Origin: an uncultured Chromatiaceae bacterium
GTDB lineage: Bacteria > Pseudomonadota > Gammaproteobacteria > Enterobacterales > Alteromonadaceae
Assembly: GCA_946482615.1 (NCBI GenBank)
Contig: CAMLSF010000057.1
Span: forward strand, 1-20,996
Length of the DNA: 20,996 bases
Direction of reading: 5' to 3'
Of the stretch, positions 16,345 to 20,996 are shown one piece after another (position 1 is the stretch's first letter; each line of letters starts with the position of its first letter). A program made the position numbers and the translations under genes. The notes under the pieces were generated by a model. The model was not told where the DNA came from, did not search any database, and worked only from the letters and a program-made list of their open reading frames with translations.

Positions 16345-16800
16345 CTATTGTGTCGCTCTATTGTCATTATCTTTTTCCAGCAAAGATTTAGCATATGCCA
16401 TTACTGACTGATATTTAGGGAATAGTTTGTCTTTGATAATTATTTCCATATCAGAAACATTATTGTCATGAAGGTAAACAAATTCACTCCTAATTTCTCT
16501 TAGTTCGACGAGCATCAGCCTGTAGGTATTTTTCTTGGTTTCAACCTGGAACAATGCGTCAAAAGCTGTTGTTACAGTAGATAAAACCCCCAAGACAAGT
16601 AAAGCATTCAATGCACACCGACTAACTTGAAGGTTTTCGCCATTCCATCCCGACACTATAGTTATTGCGGCTCCTACAACAATCAAGAATGCCCGTAAAA
16701 TATAATATATTGCTCGAAAGCGATCCGCCTTACTGTCAACTCGAACAATGTCGTGTTGCAGTTGCTTATAAAAATTGTGCTCAATGGAGTTGTTTTTCAT
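16345..16800 (-). CDS. SLATT/DUF4231-like two-helix membrane protein (cassette)
   Basis: 151 residues. Two membrane helices lie at about residues 30-45 (YYILRAFLIVVGAAITIVSG) and 60-85 (ALNALLVLGVLSTVTTAFDAL). They are followed by a helical tail with NTYRLMLVELREIRSEFVYL. Before the helices comes VDSKADRFRAIYYI. This order, with Arg-rich flanks and an ELR..R.E tail, resembles SLATT/DUF4231 proteins. Those are found with nucleotide-signalling defence systems as probable membrane effectors, and also alone. The match is from pattern memory, not a search. ATG at 16800. Sole gene of its cassette. Confidence 0.6.
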   Translation of the reverse strand: MKNNSIEHNFYKQLQHDIVRVDSKADRFRAIYYILRAFLIVVGAAITIVSGWNGENLQVSRCALNALLVLGVLSTVTTAFDALFQVETKKNTYRLMLVELREIRSEFVYLHDNNVSDMEIIIKDKLFPKYQSVMAYAKSLLEKDNDNRATQ

Positions 16801-16837
16801 ATATTTTCACTCAAGCTGATCATTTATAATTTATACG

Positions 16838-16918
16838 TCATAACTCCCGCCTAAAGGGCGAGCAACTTGTTGCGAGTCCAGCGGACGAAGGCCGCGATGT
16901 TTGAGGCGCTTGTTATGT
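16838..16918 (-). other. attC site 5 (81 bp)
   Basis: Plus-strand TCATAAC (16838-16844, one mismatch) and GTTATGT (16912-16918) are the cores. It shares GCGAGCAACTTGTTGCGAGTC-like arms with attC 3. The lipoprotein gene stops 12 bases away. Confidence 0.8.
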
Positions 16919-16930
16919 GTATATTTACAC

Positions 16931-17311
16931 TTAAGGCCAAGTCCGACAACTTAAAGGGTTTCCGCCTTTATCGAAACCCCAGTCAATGATAATCATAGTT
17001 TCGGGGTTTACTACATTATATGTGAGGCATTTCCCCACCCATTCTTTTCTAGGGTAAGTGATAAGAACTTCTTGAACGCTGTAGTGATAAATTAAATTAC
17101 CATTATCGTCTTTGGTAATATGAGTCAATCCTTGTCCTGAGACTAAGTAATCCGCACGAACTAATTTACCTGAGTCTTCCCATTTAAATGGTTCGGTTCT
17201 AGTCTCTTTTTTCCCAATTAGACTATTTTTAAAATCTACGTAATCTTGATGTCCTGCAGCACAACCAGCTAAGCCTAATACGGCTATTAGATAGTAAATA
17301 ACGTATTTCAT
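16931..17311 (-). CDS. Small lipoprotein (cassette)
   Basis: 126 residues. MKYVIYYLIAVLGLAGCAAG is a signal peptide with lipobox LAGC; the Cys would be lipidated and, with Ala next, the protein probably goes to the outer membrane. The rest (about 106 residues) is mixed, with strand-rich LTHITKDDNGNLIYHYSVQEV and two later Cys. Family unknown. A longer frame to 17455 is open but its extra residues read through attC 6, so the ATG at 17311 is right. Sole gene of its cassette. Confidence 0.75.
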   Translation of the reverse strand: MKYVIYYLIAVLGLAGCAAGHQDYVDFKNSLIGKKETRTEPFKWEDSGKLVRADYLVSGQGLTHITKDDNGNLIYHYSVQEVLITYPRKEWVGKCLTYNVVNPETMIIIDWGFDKGGNPLSCRTWP

Positions 17312-17342
17312 TCTTGAACTCAAACTCGGATTCGCCTTATGC

Positions 17343-17417
17343 ACATAACGTTGCCCGCAGCGGCGAGCGTAGCGAGTCCAGCAGCCAAAGGCTGCGTGCT
17401 GCCGGGCCTTGTTATGT
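17343..17417 (-). other. attC site 6 (75 bp)
   Basis: Plus-strand ACATAAC (17343-17349) and GTTATGT (17411-17417) are exact mirror cores. Inside, GCAGCC/GGCTGC and CCCGCAGC/GCTGCCGGG can pair. Confidence 0.88.
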
Positions 17418-17436
17418 GACGAGTCGTAAGATGATG

Positions 17437-17670
17437 TTATTCTTGAAATTCCCACGGGATTTCCTTTTTGAACAGCGCAATTGCTTGCTCTACAAGCTCA
17501 AGATCAAGTTCCATTTTATAAAGGGTTACTTCTCTGGTCTTTTTAGTGTCATCTCGAAAGACCTCCAGAAGCATGTCGTTGCCAGAATAAACCTCTATTC
17601 CGATCCCATCCCGACCAGAGCCAACATCACTCGCCACAATGTACTTTTCGATTTTGGAATGTTCAGCCAT
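17437..17670 (-). CDS. Small cassette protein of unknown function
   Basis: 77 residues, soluble and acidic. The beta-rich first part (GIGIEVYSGNDMLLEVFRDD) leads to a helix (LELVEQAIALFKKEIPWEF). I do not recognise a named family. ATG at 17670, 21 bases from the core of the next attC. Sole gene of its cassette. Confidence 0.65.
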   Translation of the reverse strand: MAEHSKIEKYIVASDVGSGRDGIGIEVYSGNDMLLEVFRDDTKKTREVTLYKMELDLELVEQAIALFKKEIPWEFQE

Positions 17671-17691
17671 GCTCGTTACTCAACGATTCCC

Positions 17692-17764
17692 ACATAACTA
17701 CCAAAGCAGCGGCGCGCGTTAGCGCGTCCAGCCCGCAGGGCGATGCTGCCTTTGCTTGTTATGT
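17692..17764 (-). other. attC site 7 (73 bp)
   Basis: Plus-strand ACATAAC (17692-17698) and GTTATGT (17758-17764) are the cores. Inside, GCGCG/CGCGC and AGCAGC/GCTGCC-type arms occur. The next gene stops only two bases beyond. Confidence 0.88.
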
Positions 17765-17766
17765 GT

Positions 17767-18129
17767 TTACTTGACTTCGTTGACATAGATTTTGTACTCC
17801 TTTCCACGATCGTCAAAAGCCAACATGTACTTTCGCTGCCCTGCAGGCCATACGAACTTTAGTGATTCAAGCTTTTCTAGCTCTACATTGTGTGATACCA
17901 GGTGCCTTTTGAGTGAATCACCCCAATAGCAAATTGACTTTTTAATGCGATCGCTTGCCATAATATCGGGAGAGAACTTTCGTGTTTTCCAATCGACTTC
18001 TATGTCGTGGCCTTTGCGATGAATATTTACAAGTTCATCAATTACATAGTCGTTATCTACATAGTTCATAAGACTTGTAAAGCTATGACCAAAGTTATGA
18101 ATTGCTGAATAAATATTCTTATACTTCAT
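17767..18129 (-). CDS. Cassette protein of unknown function
   Basis: 120 residues, no signal or membrane helix. An N-terminal helical half (IYSAIHNFGHSFTSLMNYVD) is followed by IHRKGHDIEVDWKTRKFSP and a strand-rich end, YMLAFDDRGKEYKIYVNEVK. Not recognised. ATG at 18129 with a GAG seven bases before it on the minus strand. Sole gene of its cassette. Confidence 0.65.
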   Translation of the reverse strand: MKYKNIYSAIHNFGHSFTSLMNYVDNDYVIDELVNIHRKGHDIEVDWKTRKFSPDIMASDRIKKSICYWGDSLKRHLVSHNVELEKLESLKFVWPAGQRKYMLAFDDRGKEYKIYVNEVK

Positions 18130-18142
18130 CGCTACTCTTTAC

Positions 18143-18235
18143 ATATAACTACCAAATTTAGCGCGGAAAAACGCGCATGCGTTTTGCCGTCGCAGCCCAT
18201 GCGTAGCATGGGCGATTAACATTTGCTTGTTAGGG
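18143..18235 (-). other. attC site 8 (93 bp)
   Basis: Plus-strand ATATAAC (18143-18149) and GTTAGGG (18229-18235) are the cores. GCCCATGCG/GCATGGGC arms form an inner hairpin. It ends 12 bases from the stop of the DUF4279 gene. Confidence 0.82.
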
Positions 18236-18247
18236 CCGACAACCGCC

Positions 18248-18661
18248 TCAATCATACGACCCATTATAAATATCTAAACTTAAAGCAATTCTACGTTGGC
18301 CAAGTGCCAACATGATTTCAGGTGATAAGCTCAAACCATCATTCCAGTTGCCCATAAACAAGCCGCAGAACATATCAACTTTGTAACTTTTGCGGAGTTT
18401 TTCCCATGTAGCAAAGTCACTTGTTAGTTGGGATAAAATTTCCTCAATCTGGGCGTTTAGATCTTCAGGCTCTCTCTTTTGAGCATGTAAATGCCAACTA
18501 CCTGTTTTGGCAATCCGCACCTTTCCGCTGGTTTTACCGACCTCTTCATCACCTTTAATTTTGCTTTTAGTTGGTTTAGCACCAAGCAAGTTGGAAATGT
18601 CGTCGGGTATCAAATCATCCCCGAAAATCCCGCAGAGCTGCTTGTGAATATTCAAGTGCAC
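18248..18661 (-). CDS. DUF4279 domain protein (cassette)
   Basis: 137 residues. The order FGDDLIPDDISNLLGAKPTK, a GD/GK-rich loop, TGSWHL, LNAQIEEILSQL, and closing LSPEIMLALGQRRIALSLDIY matches DUF4279 as I know it. That family is common in cassette arrays and toxin-immunity settings, without a proven activity. The start is uncertain: GTG at 18661 is used because no ATG is in frame. Sole gene of its cassette. Confidence 0.72.
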   Translation of the reverse strand: MHLNIHKQLCGIFGDDLIPDDISNLLGAKPTKSKIKGDEEVGKTSGKVRIAKTGSWHLHAQKREPEDLNAQIEEILSQLTSDFATWEKLRKSYKVDMFCGLFMGNWNDGLSLSPEIMLALGQRRIALSLDIYNGSYD

Positions 18662-18671
18662 CCATAAAAGG

Positions 18672-18726
18672 CCCTAACTCTTTAGCGTCTTATCCGGCGT
18701 TCACGACGGATAAGCGTCTGTTGAAC
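18672..18726 (-). other. Short candidate attC site 9 (55 bp)
   Basis: Plus-strand CCCTAAC (18672-18678) and GTTGAAC (18720-18726) fit the core rule nearly and fully. CTTATCCG/CGGATAAG pair over eight bases around a ten-base loop. It lies right upstream of the DUF4279 cassette, where an attC is expected, but is shorter than its neighbours. Confidence 0.6.
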
Positions 18727-18963
18727 GGTGGGTGCGCCCTTCATTGGTACATTTGATGCTAATGGAATTTGTATATTTAGGGAACAGCTGCTTACAAGAT
18801 TATTTTGGACAATCTGAAGCAGTCTTTCGCGGTCTTTCTGTCATTTCGTATCTCATCACCTGTTTAATCTAGTGAGTATTTGCCTGCTTTCAGAGCATTC
18901 TGACAATGCATCTCCCTCCCGCTTTCCCGGGCTCATCGTCTCGCTGCTCCTAACTACCAGTCT
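18727..18963. other. Gene-free stretch with the 3' end of the IS91-like element
   Basis: No convincing gene. In minus sense a 32-residue frame without start runs from 18799 through the short attC to a TGA at 18701-18703 and could be the end of a cut cassette ORF. IS91 elements end next to GTTC or CTTG. In minus sense GTTC occurs at 18726-18723 and 18785-18782 and CTTG at 18798-18795, so three positions could be the element's end. Confidence 0.4.
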
Positions 18964-20049
18964 TCAACTATCGGGTGGTCCGGTGTCTAGCCGCTTGAGT
19001 AATCCTGCCAGTTGTAACACTCCACCTTTGCAGTGCGGGCAATACCATTCCGGCTCCGTTGTCGCCTCTGGTTTCTTTCGAGGTAATGCGTCCTTCGGTT
19101 CCTGCGCTTTGATTAAGGCCAGTTTCTCTTTACGGCTTTTATTGCTCAGCCAGCCGAAGTGCCGTATGCGCATCAGGCCTTTAGGCAGCACGTGACTTAA
19201 ATAGCGCCGGATAAACTCTTCGCCACTGACCGTCATTACTTTTTTCTGGTTTCCGTCCTGGTAATCCTTGTAACGGAAGCTAACGCTGTGTTCATTCATC
19301 TGCACTAAACGACTTTCATGCAACATGCCTTTGCGGGTATAGCGCCCCAGGTAGCGCAGCACGGTTTCAGGTTTACACAGGCAAGCTTTGCTAAACACTG
19401 ACCAGGGCTTGGCCATTAACGCCTCGCTGGTGGCAATCTGTATCTTTGCATCCCGAAGTGCAGCCAGCATTTTGGCCCTGAACACCGTCGACAAGGCTTT
19501 CACAGGAAACAGATACTCTTTATCAATCACTTGCCATCGACCTGTGGTGCTCAGCATTCCACCTGGAATTAAACAATGCAGATGAATATGCTGGCTTAAA
19601 GTCTGGCCCCAGGTATGCAAAACTGCAGTCATACCTAACTGTCCGGCGTGTTTGCGGTGGCGCTCTGCAAACTTGTTCAGTGTTTGCCACACCGCTTTGA
19701 ATAAGCATTGATAAAGCGCTTCTTCTTTAAAGTGGCTGATAACGTTCAGTTCATGTGGCAAGGTGAATACCAGATGGAAGTACTTGGCCTGCACTAAATT
19801 CTCTGCCTGCGTATCTATCCATTGCTGGGTGCGCTGCCCCTGGCAACGTGGGCAGTTGCGGTCACGGCACGAGCAGTACACAAGTTGTTGCTGGTGGCAC
19901 TGTTGGCATTCCCAGAGTTGTTGGCCCAATGCTGCTGTTCTGCACTGCAGAATATGCTGACAGGCTTTTTGCTGTTGCGTGCTCAGTCTGTGGCTTTGCT
20001 GATAACTTGGCAGAAACTGCTGCAGTACATCTGCAAGATACAGGCTCAT
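18964..20049 (-). CDS. IS91-family HUH/Y2 transposase
   Basis: 361 residues. Zinc-binding cysteines lie at about 48-69 (CQQCHQQQ ... CSCRDRNCPRC). The HUH motif is HIHLHCLIPGG with His154, His156 and His158. The two catalytic tyrosines are Tyr233 and Tyr237 in YLGRYTRKG, as in IS91. A late CPHCKGG pair of cysteines may hold a second zinc. The enzyme nicks one strand at the element end and drives rolling-circle transposition. ATG at 20049 overlaps the recombinase stop as ATGA; a start at 20106 would lie inside that gene. It appears intact. Confidence 0.92.
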   Translation of the reverse strand: MSLYLADVLQQFLPSYQQSHRLSTQQQKACQHILQCRTAALGQQLWECQQCHQQQLVYCSCRDRNCPRCQGQRTQQWIDTQAENLVQAKYFHLVFTLPHELNVISHFKEEALYQCLFKAVWQTLNKFAERHRKHAGQLGMTAVLHTWGQTLSQHIHLHCLIPGGMLSTTGRWQVIDKEYLFPVKALSTVFRAKMLAALRDAKIQIATSEALMAKPWSVFSKACLCKPETVLRYLGRYTRKGMLHESRLVQMNEHSVSFRYKDYQDGNQKKVMTVSGEEFIRRYLSHVLPKGLMRIRHFGWLSNKSRKEKLALIKAQEPKDALPRKKPEATTEPEWYCPHCKGGVLQLAGLLKRLDTGPPDS

Positions 20050-20885
20050 GGCGCAGTACAGTGCGCAAGTAAATCCCGCGCACCACTGCCCATTTCTGGC
20101 AACCAATGCAAGTAGTTCTGCGTCGTTTTCAGATTGCTGTGCCCAAGCTGGTTTTGTAATTCATGCAGCGGCATACCAGCCGTTAATTGATGAGTGGCAT
20201 AAGCATGGCGCAGTGAATGTACACTGCAGTTTTTTCCAACCCCAGAGCGCTTTGCAGCCAGGCGAAAGGCTTTCGCAATACAACTGCACGACACGGGCTG
20301 GTCCATGCCACGACGTGAGTAAAACAACCAGTTCCGTGGCCGGTACTCCAACCAGTAACTCCGAAGCAGCTCAAGAACAGATGGCGTCAACAGCACATAT
20401 CGGTCTTTGTCGCCTTTGCCACTTTCCACTTTGAGCACGGAGCGCTTACCATCAACATCCTTTACTTTGGTATGGATAAGCTCCATCAGCCGCAGTCCTG
20501 TGCCGTAATACACCCACAACATGGTTTGATATTTGGGGTCTTCGCAACAAGTGATGATTTGCTGCACTTCAGACGCACTTAGCAAGGTCGGCAGCTTATG
20601 CGCTCGCTTGGGTAAAGGTTTGGTGATGGTAAAACTGCGGTGCAGCACATGCTCAAAAAAGAAATGGATGCCGTTCAGTTGAATATGAATGGTGTTACGT
20701 GACGCTTTTTTCTCCAGCGTCAGGTACGTAAAGTAGGCTTCAAGCTGAGCCTCCGTCAGATAATCCGGTCGCTGTTGGTAATAACGACTGATTTGTTCTA
20801 CTGCATAAAGGTAGGTTTCTTCAGTACGTGGCGATAGACCACGCAGCCGACATTGGTCGATCATTGCCTTGCGTAAAGGGGTCAT
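20046..20885 (-). CDS. Tyrosine recombinase associated with the IS91-like element
   Basis: 279 residues with an N-terminal SAM-like core-binding domain (about 1-85; TEETYLYAVEQISRYY) and a catalytic domain. Catalytic residues are Arg132 in TGLRLMEL, Lys157 or Lys160 in SGKGDKDRYV, His223 and Arg226 in HSLRHAYATH, His249 in LGHSNLKTT, and Tyr258 in QNYLHW. The insertion before the HxxR box that marks integron integrases is missing, so this is not IntI. ATG at 20885 has GGAG eight bases upstream. It ends inside the transposase start (ATGA), giving coupled translation. Confidence 0.9.
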   Translation of the reverse strand: MTPLRKAMIDQCRLRGLSPRTEETYLYAVEQISRYYQQRPDYLTEAQLEAYFTYLTLEKKASRNTIHIQLNGIHFFFEHVLHRSFTITKPLPKRAHKLPTLLSASEVQQIITCCEDPKYQTMLWVYYGTGLRLMELIHTKVKDVDGKRSVLKVESGKGDKDRYVLLTPSVLELLRSYWLEYRPRNWLFYSRRGMDQPVSCSCIAKAFRLAAKRSGVGKNCSVHSLRHAYATHQLTAGMPLHELQNQLGHSNLKTTQNYLHWLPEMGSGARDLLAHCTAP

Positions 20886-20996
20886 GATGATTCTCCGGTT
20901 GTCTTGGGAACAGTCCCGGAGTAAGTGTGGAAGTTCAGGCTCAGTCTGTGAAATCAGGCTCCGCGTAGCGGCTTAGTTCAACAATTTAATAGAAGG

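Larger units (their letters stand above)
18727..20975 (-). mobile_element. IS91-like element with tyrosine recombinase and HUH transposase (edges approximate)
   Basis: Two overlapping genes on the minus strand make the element: a tyrosine recombinase and an IS91-type transposase. Some IS91 relatives are known to carry a recombinase ORF ahead of the transposase. Near the proposed start side, a GGGA/TCCC stem (about 20908-20919) and CCGCGTAGCGG (about 20960-20970) are small hairpins. No direct repeats are expected, since IS91 transposes by a rolling-circle route. The left edge given is the widest and the real end may be up to about 70 bases inside. Confidence 0.6.

Noticed and set aside
17312..17455. 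N-terminal extension of the lipoprotein gene
   Set aside because: These codons read through attC 6, and the true start gives a clean signal peptide with lipobox.
14074..18726. CRISPR array or simple repeats
   Set aside because: The recurring sequences are 55-93 bp, differ in sequence and share only cores and folding, with genes between. That is attC, not CRISPR.
20046..20885. Tyrosine recombinase as the integron integrase of the array
   Set aside because: The IntI-specific insertion before the HxxR box is missing, and the gene overlaps an IS91-type transposase. It belongs to the element.

Overview
The window reads as a chromosomal segment of a marine or freshwater gammaproteobacterium. The signs are a YbiT-type ABC-F protein very close to the enterobacterial one, an ERIC-like intergenic repeat, moderate GC content and a cassette array with Shewanella/Rheinheimera-style attC sites. 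Genus is inference; a Rheinheimera/Alteromonadales relative would fit. No rRNA, tRNA or CRISPR was seen.

Left part (1-11.3 kb), core-like genes. ybiT lies on the minus strand with its own promoter, a leader inverted repeat and a rho-independent terminator. An EamA-type exporter is divergent from a MocR-type (GntR-aminotransferase) regulator, which probably controls it. Next comes an adjacent pair: an acetyl-CoA hydrolase/CoA-transferase fused to a GNAT acetyltransferase, then an HDAC-family deacetylase. After an ERIC-like element comes a three-gene potassium operon: a TrkH channel subunit, a truncated KdpD-like kinase and a KdpE-like regulator. A TTTATA-N5-TTTATA direct repeat resembling the E. 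coli KdpE operator lies just upstream.

Middle (10.9-14.0 kb), minus strand: a VOC-family protein, a four-helix membrane protein, a complete but isolated contractile tail sheath protein, and an isochorismatase-like hydrolase with Ser in place of the nucleophilic Cys.

Right part (14.07-18.73 kb): a gene-cassette array. Eight attC-like sites of 72-93 bp plus one short candidate separate genes that all read leftward, each ending next to an attC. The genes are AT-richer than the flanks. Most cassettes hold one small ORF: a DUF4279 protein, a lipoprotein, a SLATT/DUF4231-like two-helix membrane protein, a small membrane protein and unknowns. The leftmost cassette is unusual, with three tightly packed genes: an HNH nuclease, an unknown 136-residue protein and a minimal nucleotidyltransferase. 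It is my best candidate for an undescribed defence or toxin-antitoxin module. No integron integrase is in the window. It may lie beyond the right edge, or the array may be an integrase-less attC cluster.

Right edge (about 18.7-20.98 kb): an IS91-like element in which a tyrosine recombinase gene overlaps (ATGA) an HUH/Y2 transposase gene. It sits at the promoter-proximal side of the cassettes, where it may separate them from a cassette promoter.
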